DNA of 64,000 bases from Caldithrix sp. (lineage in GTDB: Bacteria; KSB1; UBA2214; DYKH01): the NCBI GenBank assembly GCA_020722685.1, contig DYKH01000005.1, forward strand, positions 1-64,000. Direction: 5' to 3'. Under the pieces are notes generated by a model. The model saw only the letters and a program-made list of their open reading frames with translations. It was not told the DNA's origin and made no database searches. The translations under genes were made by a program, and so were the position numbers. Shown piece by piece: positions 45,300 to 53,698 of the stretch (positions are counted from its first letter, which is position 1; every line of letters begins with the position of its first letter).

Positions 45300-47198
45300 A
45301 TGAAAATGCAGATAAAGTCAATTGCAAAGAACAAGCGCAGGTCGAGGTTCTCGCTCACCGCTCGTTTGCTGTTGTTGCTATCTTGTGCGATTTCGTTTCC
45401 GCTGTTCTCGTCGGCTCAGGACAACACCGGCATTGGCTATCATGGAGCGGCGTTCTTGCGCGTCAATCCGGCGGCCCGGCAGGTGGCCATGGGGGATGCC
45501 AATACGGCGTTGGCAGACGACATCAATTCCATGCGCTACAACGTGGGCGGTTTGGGCAATTTGCGCAAAATCATGCTGGCGGCCAATTATCATAAATGGA
45601 TCGAGGACACGCAGCAAGGCTCCATTGCCTTGGCGTTGCCCAGTAAATGGGGTGTCTTTGGCTTTGATTTTTCCTATTTCAATGAAGGCAAGATAACCGA
45701 ATTGGACGTGGCCTTTCAGCCGACCGGTGGATCTTCTTACAGCAACGACTTTATGCTGACTTTTGGCTATGGCGTCTATGTAAAGATACTTAACAACGAC
45801 TTTGGCTTTGGCGGCAGTCTAAAGCTGCTGCGGCAGAATCTGGTCGGCTTGCAAAGCACGGACTATGCGATAGATTTGGGATCCCAATTGCGCCTGAAGA
45901 ATCTGTCTTTCGGCGCAACCATTCAAAACTTTGGGTTGACCAGGCCAAAGTTCGATGGTCAGGCCGCTACTCTGCCGGAAACATATCGTCTAGGCGCGGC
46001 CGCCAGATTGCCGATAGGCGAAGCGCTCAAGCTGAATTTAGCCGGCGACGCAGCCTGGACTACCCATGAAAAGCTGCGCTACTATGCCGGCAGCGAGATC
46101 ATATTGAGCGATTTGATTATCGTAAGGGGTGGCTATAAGATTCACAAGGTTGAGCCGTCCAGATGGAGCATGGGACTGGGTCTTAATATCCCCATGGAAT
46201 GGCTCGCAGGCTCGCAAACACGACTCGACTATGCCTACTCTCCGTTAGATGATTTCGAGACCACGGCGCACCGTTTTTCCATGCTGTTCACCTTTGGCGT
46301 CACCCAGCCGGTTTATGCGCTGAATGTACCTGATCGCAGCGGCTTGGATGAAATGAGTGAGCGGTTGAAACGGGAATTGGAGGCGGCGGAAAAGGCCCGG
46401 TTGGCCGCCCAGCAAGCAGAGGAAAGAACCCGGCAGATGGAAGAAGAAATTGCCCGCCGCTTGGAGCACATCAAAAAGATTGCTGCAGAAAGTCAGGGCA
46501 AGATCGAGGTCGAGCCCAAGACACGCGAGAAAATCCTGGTGAGCATGCGCATCAATTTTGACTTTGACAAGGCCAACATCCGCACGGACGAATATCCGAC
46601 CATGCATCGAGTCGCCGAGATTCTGAACACCTACCCGGAGGCCCAAGTTCACATTTCCGGCCATACGGATTGGATTGGCCCGGATGAGTACAACATCGGT
46701 TTGTCGCAGCGGCGCATCGACAGCGTGATGGTCTTTTTGATCCGCAAAGATAACGTTCCCGCGGACAAGTTCTATATGCCGGTGGGATACGGCGAGATGC
46801 GCCCCATTGCGACCAACGAGACCGATGAAGGACGATTTCGCAATCGCCGCGTAGAGTTTTTGCTTTACACCTTGGACTCGGTGCCGGAGATGCCCGATGG
46901 CACCGCGGTCAAATCCGTCGAGGTAGTGGACACGAGCACTGTCCGGGTTGTGTGCAACGGTAAAGTCAAATTCACCACCAAGACGCTCGATGATCCGTAT
47001 CGTTTGCTGATCGACATGCCGAACGTCTTTTTGCTTGACGGCACGACGGCTTTTGAGCTGAATCGTGGACCCTTCGTCCGGGCCAGAGTTGGCTATCATC
47101 CGGATGGCAAGTTCACTCGAACTGTGTTAGACCTTACCGGTCCGGTCGATTTGGATGTGCAGGCGGTGGATAATTATGTGGTGGTCAAAGTTAAGTGA
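45300..47198 (+). CDS. PorV/UPF0164-type barrel fused to OmpA and AMIN domains
   Basis: 632 residues, ATG 45300 (GGAG at 45291-45294). After a signal peptide, residues about 40-340 are a PorV/UPF0164 outer-membrane barrel (GAAFLRVNPAARQVAMGDANTALADDINSMRYNVGGL is the family start). A charged coiled coil (345-395) leads to an OmpA domain (about 410-525) with INFDFDKANIR and ISGHTDWIGPDEYNIGLSQRRIDSV, the peptidoglycan-binding signature. The last about 100 residues (VDTSTVRVVCNGKVKFTTKTLDDPYRLLIDMPNV...) fit an AMIN domain. PorV proteins carry type IX cargo in Bacteroidetes; this fusion would tether such a barrel to the cell wall. Confidence 0.85.
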   Translation: MKMQIKSIAKNKRRSRFSLTARLLLLLSCAISFPLFSSAQDNTGIGYHGAAFLRVNPAARQVAMGDANTALADDINSMRYNVGGLGNLRKIMLAANYHKWIEDTQQGSIALALPSKWGVFGFDFSYFNEGKITELDVAFQPTGGSSYSNDFMLTFGYGVYVKILNNDFGFGGSLKLLRQNLVGLQSTDYAIDLGSQLRLKNLSFGATIQNFGLTRPKFDGQAATLPETYRLGAAARLPIGEALKLNLAGDAAWTTHEKLRYYAGSEIILSDLIIVRGGYKIHKVEPSRWSMGLGLNIPMEWLAGSQTRLDYAYSPLDDFETTAHRFSMLFTFGVTQPVYALNVPDRSGLDEMSERLKRELEAAEKARLAAQQAEERTRQMEEEIARRLEHIKKIAAESQGKIEVEPKTREKILVSMRINFDFDKANIRTDEYPTMHRVAEILNTYPEAQVHISGHTDWIGPDEYNIGLSQRRIDSVMVFLIRKDNVPADKFYMPVGYGEMRPIATNETDEGRFRNRRVEFLLYTLDSVPEMPDGTAVKSVEVVDTSTVRVVCNGKVKFTTKTLDDPYRLLIDMPNVFLLDGTTAFELNRGPFVRARVGYHPDGKFTRTVLDLTGPVDLDVQAVDNYVVVKVK

Positions 47199-47350
47199 CA
47201 TTCAATGGCGGCTTTCTTGAAGGTGGCCCCCAACGGGTATGGAATTATTTGTCCTGTCAAGGCCATCGGTCGGAGGCGCTTGAAATCTCGAGCTGATGTT
47301 GTAATTTCGGGTCGTCGCTCGGCATGGCCAAAGATGAGGAGGAAGAAACC

Positions 47351-47896
47351 GTGAAGTGCATTCTTAGGTTCCTAATAGGTATCGTGACCGTTTTGCTCCC
47401 GCTTGCAACTGCTTTGGCACAGACCAAAAGAGGAGACTTGGAGTTTTCCCTCGCTGCATCTTTTACAGCCTCGAAAGCCGAAAATACCAATGAGTATTGG
47501 ACCGCGCTTAACGTTCCCGTTCGATTGGGCTTTCTGGTAACGAATGCTATTGAGATCGAACCAGAATTGCTCCTTAGCAAATTCAAGGAGGTCGATGCCG
47601 GATATGTTCTTTCGTGCAATCTGGCATACAACTTTGGCCAAATGAATTCTGCGAGCCAGACCATACAATTTCTTTTTGCCGGTCTTGGATTTTCCAATAC
47701 CATTCAGGCACTGCCAAATATCGCGTTCTATGGCCGTGTTAGTGACAATTGGACAGTGCTCAATTTGGGAGGTGGACTCAAGATGTTTATGCCAAAGCCC
47801 GTCGCCCTTCGCCTGGAATATCGGTTTCAAAATTATTTTGGGGATGATAGCGTCACCAATCATTATTTGTTGCTTGGCGTTTCCGTATTTCTTTAG
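47351..47896 (+). CDS. Small outer-membrane beta-barrel protein
   Basis: 181 residues from GTG 47351, preferred because GAGGAGG (47336-47342) precedes it; ATG 47324 is in frame. A signal peptide (FLIGIVTVLLPLATALAQ) is followed by alternating hydrophobic strands ending in LRLEYRFQNYFGDDSVTNHYLLLGVSVFL, the C-terminal aromatic strand of an 8-stranded barrel. Family not identified. It may belong functionally with the two preceding envelope genes. Confidence 0.65.
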   Translation: MKCILRFLIGIVTVLLPLATALAQTKRGDLEFSLAASFTASKAENTNEYWTALNVPVRLGFLVTNAIEIEPELLLSKFKEVDAGYVLSCNLAYNFGQMNSASQTIQFLFAGLGFSNTIQALPNIAFYGRVSDNWTVLNLGGGLKMFMPKPVALRLEYRFQNYFGDDSVTNHYLLLGVSVFL

Positions 47897-48108
47897 CCGT
47901 CGCACTGATTTTTTGGTTATCAGCCTGGACTCAGATTAGTCGTACTCATAATCTTAGTCCTACTCTTACGTCGCACTGGGTATTCAGCTCTCGGCGTGGA
48001 CTAAGATGTGAGTGCTTGGCGCGAACGAAAGACGCAACGTCCTTCGGGAATGAGATTGCGTTAATGCCATGGTCCTGCTAATGTCCCTGAATGTTGAGAG
48101 GAGTGACC
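47897..48108. other. Gene-free stretch with a short hexamer array
   Basis: No gene. Holds the inverse (GANTAN) array at 47934-47970 and a CGGGAATGAGATTGCG element related to the end of the palindrome at 11075-11101. Confidence 0.6.
47934..47970 (-). repeat. Short hexamer array, same unit as 30528-30635
   Basis: Read on the minus strand the units are GAGTAG, GACTAA, GATTAT, GAGTAC, GACTAA, variants of the GATTAG hexamer. About six units, no perfect pair. Confidence 0.6.
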
Positions 48109-48153
48109 ATGAACTGGAACGAGTTGCATAACCGTCAACTTGAGAATGTTTGA
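48109..48153 (+). pseudogene. 5' fragment of a DinB-like gene (15 codons)
   Basis: ATG 48109 encodes MNWNELHNRQLENV and then TGA. The nucleotides from GAGAGGAGTGACC onward parallel the start of the intact DinB-family gene (GAGAAGAGAGACC ATG, MSWKELLAREVENA at 48902), at roughly 80% identity over about 50 nt. It looks like a remnant of a paralog or of a duplicated 5' end; the toxin-antitoxin pair lies between it and the full gene. Confidence 0.65.
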
Positions 48154-48198
48154 CAATTGACGGAGTAATAAGGATTATTTAGGTCAGGAGAACATATT

Positions 48199-48429
48199 AT
48201 GACCAATCTAACGCGAATAACATTTGATTCAAAGGTTATGGGTGGAAAGCCTTGCATTCGCGGCTTGCGTGTTACGGTAGGTACGATCGTCGGATTAGTT
48301 GCTGCTGGCCATTCCACGACCGAAATTCTGTCTGCTTACCCTTATTTGGAAAAAGAAGACATACAGGAAGCACTTGCCTATGCGGCCTGGCGTGCTGAGG
48401 AGATCGAATTGCCGCTGGTCACGGCATGA
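48199..48429 (+). CDS. DUF433 antitoxin (VapB45-like)
   Basis: 76 residues. The pattern RITFDSKVMGGKPCIRGLRVTVGTIVGLVAAGHSTTEILSAYPYLEKEDIQEALAYAAWRAEE is DUF433, a small helix-turn-helix-like antitoxin. It overlaps the downstream PIN-like gene by 4 nt (ATGA at 48426-48429), as in VapBC45-type modules. AGGAG at 48186-48190 is the ribosome site. Confidence 0.88.
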   Translation: MTNLTRITFDSKVMGGKPCIRGLRVTVGTIVGLVAAGHSTTEILSAYPYLEKEDIQEALAYAAWRAEEIELPLVTA

Positions 48430-48791
48430 AGCTGTTAATTGACATGAATCTTACTCCGGACTGGGTGGGAGTTTTCGAACAAGAAGGATGGCATGCACTT
48501 CACTGGTCAACAGTGGGCGATCCGCGAGCGGCAGATGAGGTCATCATGGACTGGGCGCGTGCAGAGGGATACGTTGTGTTAACGCATGATCTCGATTTTG
48601 GAGCAATTTTGGCAACCACACAAGCCCTTGGACCGAGTGTCGTGCAGGTTCGCACACAAGATGTAATGCCACGAAGTTTTGGACATCGGTTGGTACAAGT
48701 ATTAGAACAGTACAAGTCAGACATCGAAAAAGGGGCGTTGGTCATCCTCGATGAAGCCAAGTCTAGGGTGCGCATTCTGCCGTTTCCATAG
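48426..48791 (+). CDS. DUF5615 PIN-like toxin
   Basis: 121 residues. MKLLIDMNLTPDWV..., HW......DxxI, YVVLTHDLDFGAIL and VQVRTQDV fit the DUF5615/Mut7-C PIN-like fold, with acidic residues in LIDMNL, ADEVIMDWA and THDLDF in the positions used for metal binding. With the upstream DUF433 it forms a type II toxin-antitoxin pair; the likely activity is RNA cleavage. Confidence 0.88.
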   Translation: MKLLIDMNLTPDWVGVFEQEGWHALHWSTVGDPRAADEVIMDWARAEGYVVLTHDLDFGAILATTQALGPSVVQVRTQDVMPRSFGHRLVQVLEQYKSDIEKGALVILDEAKSRVRILPFP

Positions 48792-48901
48792 GTTTCGTAA
48801 CGCAGTGCTACTTCTGGGATAAAATCGATGGACTACCAATAAGCGTTGCGCTAAGAGGAAAGCTTTTGAGCAATGCTGAAAAATAATTGAGAAGAGAGAC
48901 C

Positions 48902-49426
48902 ATGAGCTGGAAAGAGCTGCTTGCCCGTGAAGTTGAGAACGCCTACCAAGTGACCGACGGATTACTGGCGCTGGTTGACGATGACATGCTCGATTGGAAA
49001 CCCGCCGCCGGCAGCAATTGGATGACGACCGGGCAACTGCTTATGCATCTTGCCAATGCCTGTGGTATCAGTCTTCGGGCTTTCGTGACCGGCGACTGGG
49101 GCCTACGTGATGGGGTGGATATATCCAAGCTACCGCCAGAAGAAATGCTGCCGCCCGCAGAAAAGTTGCCAACAATCGGTAGCGTCGCTGAGGCAAAAAA
49201 ACTCTTTGCAGAAGACAAACAAGTTGCCCTCGATATTTTGGCAAAATGCAGCGAGGAAAGGTTGGCAAAAGAACCTGCACCGGCTCCGTGGGACTCGTCT
49301 GAGATGATTCTTGGCCATCGATTGCTGCAGATGGTCGAACACCTCAAGCAGCATAAAGGTCAGCTTTTTTATTACCTCAAGCTGCAAGGAAAACCGGTCA
49401 ATACGAGCCACCTCTGGGGAGCATAG
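48902..49426 (+). CDS. DinB/DfsB-family four-helix protein
   Basis: 174 residues from ATG 48902. Four-helix bundle with the metal-binding histidines in the usual positions: the TTGQLLMHLANAC helix and the C-terminal MVEHLKQHKGQLFYYLKLQGKPV. The superfamily includes thiol-dependent transferases such as bacillithiol transferase, but the exact reaction is unknown. A 5' fragment of a related gene lies 800 bp upstream. Confidence 0.85.
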   Translation: MSWKELLAREVENAYQVTDGLLALVDDDMLDWKPAAGSNWMTTGQLLMHLANACGISLRAFVTGDWGLRDGVDISKLPPEEMLPPAEKLPTIGSVAEAKKLFAEDKQVALDILAKCSEERLAKEPAPAPWDSSEMILGHRLLQMVEHLKQHKGQLFYYLKLQGKPVNTSHLWGA

Positions 49427-49692
49427 ATGGTCCGAAAAGTGCATTTTCATCGCATCATTTAATAAGCGAAGTCATGAATAGTTAGTACGGTAGAACCATT
49501 CCCTACAAGCTTGTCTATTGACTTCTTTTTGAAAGCGGAGGCGTTGACTCCAATCCACCTCCGCCTTTTTATTTGTTTGGTACTTTATGCCTCGCGTTCC
49601 CACGTCATCCAAATTGTGCACTTGCATTTGAGATTAATTCTTTTTATTATCTCCCGACCAAAAAACAACCTCGAACGATTCAAGGATTTGCT
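49427..49692. other. Intergenic region with terminator
   Basis: About 265 bp between the DinB gene and the selenoprotein candidate. It contains the terminator at 49535-49572; no gene is seen. An in-frame extension of the next gene upstream to 49573 is not supported, because ATG 49693 has the ribosome site. Confidence 0.6.
49535..49572 (+). terminator. Intrinsic terminator after the DinB gene
   Basis: GCGGAGG (49535-49541) pairs with CCTCCGC (49558-49564) across a 16-nt loop and is followed by CTTTTTATTTG. Confidence 0.75.
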
Positions 49693-50691
49693 ATGAGAAT
49701 AATACCTGGTTTACTTTTCAGTATGATCGCCTTGGTAAGTGTTGCGGGCTTGTCTGTGGCGCAAACGGCAAAGCATGAAAATAGCACTCTGGCCATATTT
49801 CATTCCAACGATCTCATCGGCTATTTAACTCCCTGCGGCTGAAAGAGCGCACGCTACGGCGGGTTGGCTCGGAGAGCCACCTTTCTCAAACAGCAAGAAA
49901 ACAAGTCCGATTTTACCTTGATCGTTGACGCGGGCGGCTTTAGCAAGGGAATCGGTGATATCAGCAAGCTGCAGACAGAGTACCTGGTGAAAGGAATGAC
50001 CTTGCTTGGCTATTCTGCCATCAATCTGGCGGTGCGTGATTTTAACAGCGGCGGCAAGTTTGTCGCATACTTGCAAGAGACCTATCACCCCGAGTTCGTA
50101 TCGACCAATGTCTTCTATAAAGATTCGGAGAAGCGCTTTGGCAAGCCCTATGTCTTGAAAGAGCTCGAAGCGAAGCAGAAAAGCAAAAAGATCGCCTTCA
50201 GAAGGCTCAAGGTAGGGATCATCGGATTATGTGATGAGCGGGCCGCACTCTTTTCCAATCGTCTTGAAGAATCCGCACTGGAAAGCAAGGCCCCGCTACA
50301 AGTCGCCAAGGACTGGGTGCCCGAGGTGCGAAAGAAGGTCGATCTATTGGTCTTGCTCTTTAGCGGCAGGGTCGACAACTTGCAGGCCATCATTGACCAG
50401 GTTCCAGGCATTGACGTTGCGATTTTAGGAGGGGAAAGCTACATTTCCAATCAAATCCGCGGGCGACAGAAAACGGTCATTGTTACCACCCCGAGCATGG
50501 GCAAATACGCAGGGGTCTTAACTCTGGAGCTTGACACCAGCAAAAAGATTGTCAGCTCGAAAAAGGATCAATTTCCCTTGGATGAGCATATACCTGATGA
50601 TCCCCGGTTTGCTGAACTGGCCAAAGAGTATGACCGGGCGGTCAGTAAGGGTGCGGCTCAGGTTGGTGCAAGCAAAAGCGCTGCTCACTGA
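49693..50691 (+). CDS. Likely selenoprotein: 5'-nucleotidase/UshA-like protein with PCG-Sec motif
   Basis: 332 residues if TGA 49840-49842 is read as selenocysteine (residue 50). ATG 49693 has AAGGA 6 nt upstream. A signal peptide leads to TLAIFHSNDLIGYLTPCG-U-KSARYGGLARRATFLKQ: coding runs on without a break on both sides of the TGA. In homologs I recall, this position is the second Cys of a PCGC motif before GGLARR. The metallophosphatase fold is visible (DAGGF, VGIIGLCD, GIDVAILGG) but the DxH start motif reads SND-LIG, so the phosphatase centre may be lost and a thiol/selenol function gained. A SECIS-like hairpin follows the TGA (49862-49881). If Sec is not inserted, the gene is a nonsense pseudogene. 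Confidence 0.8.
49840..49881 (+). promoter_or_regulatory. Candidate bacterial SECIS element after in-frame TGA
   Basis: The TGA (49840-49842) is followed after 19 nt by GGT-T-GGCTC-GGA-GAGCC-ACC (49862-49881): a 3-bp stem GGT/ACC, a single bulged U at 49865, a 5-bp stem GGCTC/GAGCC and a GGA loop. This closely parallels the E. coli fdhF SECIS upper stem-loop (GGU-U-GCAG-GU-CUGC-ACC), which has the same bulged U. The apical loop begins 28 nt after the TGA, inside the spacing known for bacterial SECIS. Confidence 0.75.
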
Positions 50692-51150
50692 TCCTCCTCG
50701 CTCCGGGTACATCTTTGCTTGTCATCCCATCCGTTTGCGGAGATGACTACCACAGCGAAGATTTCAAGTCAAAATCGTTAGGGCCAAAATCATTCGTAGA
50801 TTTTGCGCTGCAAGAAGTCAAGCGTAGCCATCATAGTCTAAAGCTGTGTCAGAACACCAATGTTTGCATTCATGATTGATTTAGTCGCTTTTCCAAACGC
50901 TTACCAATCATTTTGACTTTACTCATTTCAGTAGTTTGGCAAAATTTTCAATTCAAGCCGTAGGAGGCGTCTCCAGACGCCGATCAGGAATATATATTGT
51001 GGTCGAACTGGGAGAGTTCTCCTACATATTGTGTTAAGAAAGAATTTGCCAAACTATAGCTCATTTTGACTTTTGGGTTGCGGCATCGCCGTGTTATGGG
51101 ATGAAATGAGGGCCTTTGGCCGCCTTCCGACGTTTTTTGAAGCAATTGGT
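50692..51150. other. Gene-free region containing the second 131-bp MITE
   Basis: About 460 bp. Apart from the MITE (50929-51059) nothing recognisable; the following frame is open from 51073, so the extreme 3' end may be coding if an earlier start is used. Confidence 0.6.
50929..51059. mobile_element. 131-bp MITE (copy 2)
   Basis: Same length and layout as the copy in sco1. Ends: CAGTAGTTTGGCAAA and TTTGCCAAACTATAG. Flanked by CTCATTT on both sides (50922-50928 and 51060-51066), consistent with a 7-8 bp target duplication. The internal hairpin is GGCGTCT-CC-AGACGCC, with compensatory changes relative to GATGTCT-CC-AGACATC of copy 1. It lies 92 bp upstream of the next gene. Confidence 0.92.
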
Positions 51151-53628
51151 ATGATGCATTCCCCACTCATTGTCCAGCAAAGCAGCAAACAGGCCATCCA
51201 AACAGACTTGGTAGGGGCAAAAGCCGCTCGACTGGCGGTTCTCTCTCAGGCAGGTTTTAATGTACCCGACTTTTTCGTCATCACCACCCATGCGTGCGAG
51301 GAGTTTTTTCGTCCGCGCTATCATGGAAATGATCAAGTGCATCTCAGCCAATCCGGGCGCGCCTTGGTGTCCAAGAACTTGGATGCCCTCCTGAGCGCCA
51401 ATGGCCATTCGCCCTTTTCGGTGGCAGCCCGCTCTTCCGCCCCTTTTGAAGACCAAGCCCGTTTTTCCTTAGCCGGACAGTTCGATACCATACTGAATAT
51501 CCAAAGCATCGATGCCCTCTGGTCGGCAGCCGGCCAGTGCTGGAAGTCTTTAGAAAAGCCGAATGTTCAGGCCTACTTTCGACAGTTTGGCTTTGCGCCC
51601 AACCGGCGTAGAATGGCTGTTTTGGTGCAACGAATGGTCGATGCGGAAATGGCCGGGGTGATCTTTACCCAACATCCGGTGACCAATGATAACAGCTCGC
51701 TGCTGATTGAGATTGTCGAGGGCTACGGCGACGCCCTCGTTTCGGGGCAAATTGAGCCCATGCGGCTGTTAGTCGAGAGGAAGAGCATAAAGATTGCTTG
51801 TTTGCCCTTTGCCGGGAAAAAGGATATCAAAGCTGATTTGCTGACTGTGCATCAGGGAATTCTGCGGAAGCTGATCGACGCGGCTTTACAAATCGAACAG
51901 ATATTTGGTTGTCCGCAAGACATCGAGTGGGCCATCGAAGAGGGGAGAATCTGGATACTGCAAGCGCGGCCCATCACGCATCCGGTTAGCCGGGCGAGAA
52001 ATTACCTCGACGCTCAGGGTCTCTTGTGGACCGACTATTTTTTTGTCGAGCGCTTTGCCAAGCCGCTTTCGCCCTTGGGGTGGTCGTTGTTGCAGAATTG
52101 GGTGGAGAAGAACGCCTTTCGCGAGCCGTTGTGGTATTTGGGTAACGATGCCCTGTTGAGACAAAAGCATCTCACCCGTTCCGTGGGCGGATTTCCCTTT
52201 ACCAATCTCGCGGTCTTCCAAAGGTTGTATGCGCTGGTTCCGCTCGATTTCATCTCCGAGGACAAGAAGATTTCCCTGCTTTTGCAGGTGCAGCGCCAAA
52301 GCTGGTGGCGGGAGATGCTGGTTTCGCTGCCGTATCTGCTCAGCCGTATGCTTCCAAAGGATCTGAATTGGCTACCTGGTTTGCATTTGCGTTTTTGGCG
52401 CAAGTTCACTCGCGAACTGGAAACGGTATTGCCGGCCCTGCTAAAAGAAATTCGTCCGGCTTTGACGCCCGCGAATCTGTTGGTTTTGCTCAATAGGATG
52501 GAAAGCCTGAGCGGCCGGCTGCTGGCGTTGCATCGTTGGAGTATTACCTTCGCAGACGTGTTCTTTGTTTTGTTGTCAAAGCTCATCAAGCACTGGCTTC
52601 CTCAGGCGCCGGAAACACTGATCGCTGATTTGCTGACTGGACTGGAAGGCAACAACACAGTCGAAACCAATCTGGCCTTGGCCGAATTGGCCGAAAAGAC
52701 GGCGACCGACCCGAAGCATACTCCACAACGGCTACAAACCTTTTTGACAAGGTATGGGCATCGCTCGGAGAGTTTGGACATAGCAGAGCCGTGTTGGCGA
52801 GAGGTCCCGGATACAGTCATGCGCTTGGCGGCCCATATTTTCGAGAAGAAAAAGTGCGAGCAAGTTAAGGCAGATTATTGGAACAGCGTGCAAAAGCGCC
52901 AGGTCAGTGAAGATTTTTGCTATGAGCAGTTGCAGCGCGCGGGCTTTATGCTAGGGTATTTTCGTCGCCGCATATTTAGTAGGATTCTTTGGTACGCGCA
53001 AGAGTTCACCTTGCTGCGAGAGAATCAACGAAATGAATGGCACAAGATTCTGTTTGTGACTCGTCAGGCGGTTTTGCGCCTGGGCGAATTGCTGGCAAAT
53101 CGGGGGAGAATTCCGCAGGCCAACGACGTGTTCCTTCTGACTCGTGAAGAGCTGTTGGCACAAGATGGCATGCTCACGGGCGAGGCTTTGCCCTACGAGC
53201 AAATCCTGACACGACGAAAAGAATGGGAGCAATTGCTCAAGTCCGAACAACGGGCACCTCACGAATCATCGACTCCTCTGCAGAGGAAAGGCGGGCCCGG
53301 CAGTCGCGGCCGACTTGAGGGCTTGGGTGTCAGCAAGGGACTTGCTCGCGGCCGGGCGCGTTTAGCCTTCAATTTGCAGGAGGCCAGCCAAGCAAAAGCG
53401 GGAGAAATTTTGGTGGCGCATTCCGCCGATCCGGCTTGGACGCCGATGTTTGGGCTTTTATCCGGACTGGTGCTGGAAGTAGGAGGAGTGCTCTCCCACG
53501 CCTCCATTGTGGCGCGCGAATTCGGCCTGCCGGCGGTCACCAGCGTCGCCAAAGCAACTCGGTTCATACAGAATGGCGATTTGATTCAACTGGACGGAGA
53601 AAAGGGTACCGTGGAAATTCTGCAGTAA
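51151..53628 (+). CDS. PEP-synthase-like phosphotransferase (rifampicin phosphotransferase-like architecture)
   Basis: 825 residues from ATG 51151 (the frame is open to 51073; ribosome site weak). An N-terminal ATP-grasp PPDK domain (about 1-290: VGAKAARLAVLSQAGFNVPDFFVIT, SVAARSSAPFEDQARFSLAGQFDT, DIEWAIEEGRIWILQARPI), a long middle region of unknown fold (about 300-720) and a C-terminal swivelling phosphohistidine domain with GGVLSHASIVAREFGLPAV. There is no PEP-binding TIM barrel. This three-part order is that of rifampicin phosphotransferases and related small-molecule ATP-dependent dikinases. The acceptor is unknown. A MITE sits just upstream. Confidence 0.82.
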   Translation: MMHSPLIVQQSSKQAIQTDLVGAKAARLAVLSQAGFNVPDFFVITTHACEEFFRPRYHGNDQVHLSQSGRALVSKNLDALLSANGHSPFSVAARSSAPFEDQARFSLAGQFDTILNIQSIDALWSAAGQCWKSLEKPNVQAYFRQFGFAPNRRRMAVLVQRMVDAEMAGVIFTQHPVTNDNSSLLIEIVEGYGDALVSGQIEPMRLLVERKSIKIACLPFAGKKDIKADLLTVHQGILRKLIDAALQIEQIFGCPQDIEWAIEEGRIWILQARPITHPVSRARNYLDAQGLLWTDYFFVERFAKPLSPLGWSLLQNWVEKNAFREPLWYLGNDALLRQKHLTRSVGGFPFTNLAVFQRLYALVPLDFISEDKKISLLLQVQRQSWWREMLVSLPYLLSRMLPKDLNWLPGLHLRFWRKFTRELETVLPALLKEIRPALTPANLLVLLNRMESLSGRLLALHRWSITFADVFFVLLSKLIKHWLPQAPETLIADLLTGLEGNNTVETNLALAELAEKTATDPKHTPQRLQTFLTRYGHRSESLDIAEPCWREVPDTVMRLAAHIFEKKKCEQVKADYWNSVQKRQVSEDFCYEQLQRAGFMLGYFRRRIFSRILWYAQEFTLLRENQRNEWHKILFVTRQAVLRLGELLANRGRIPQANDVFLLTREELLAQDGMLTGEALPYEQILTRRKEWEQLLKSEQRAPHESSTPLQRKGGPGSRGRLEGLGVSKGLARGRARLAFNLQEASQAKAGEILVAHSADPAWTPMFGLLSGLVLEVGGVLSHASIVAREFGLPAVTSVAKATRFIQNGDLIQLDGEKGTVEILQ

Positions 53629-53644
53629 GAGGTGGAGTACGACT

Positions 53645-53676
53645 AACCCTGTGAGGTTTTCGAGACCCCACAGGTT
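53645..53676. repeat. Hairpin repeat before the MrfA-like gene
   Basis: CCTGTGAGGT pairs with ACCCCACAGG across TTTCGAG, flanked by AAC/GTTT (approximately 53645-53676). No T-run. This looks like a dispersed intergenic palindrome (AAACCTGTGGGGTCTCGAAA type on the other strand) and lies in the 70-bp gap between two genes. Confidence 0.6.
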
Positions 53677-53698
53677 TGATCTGTCAACGGTGCGAGCC

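Noticed and set aside
53645..53676. CRISPR repeat
   Set aside because: A single palindromic copy without spacers or cas genes; treated as a dispersed intergenic hairpin.
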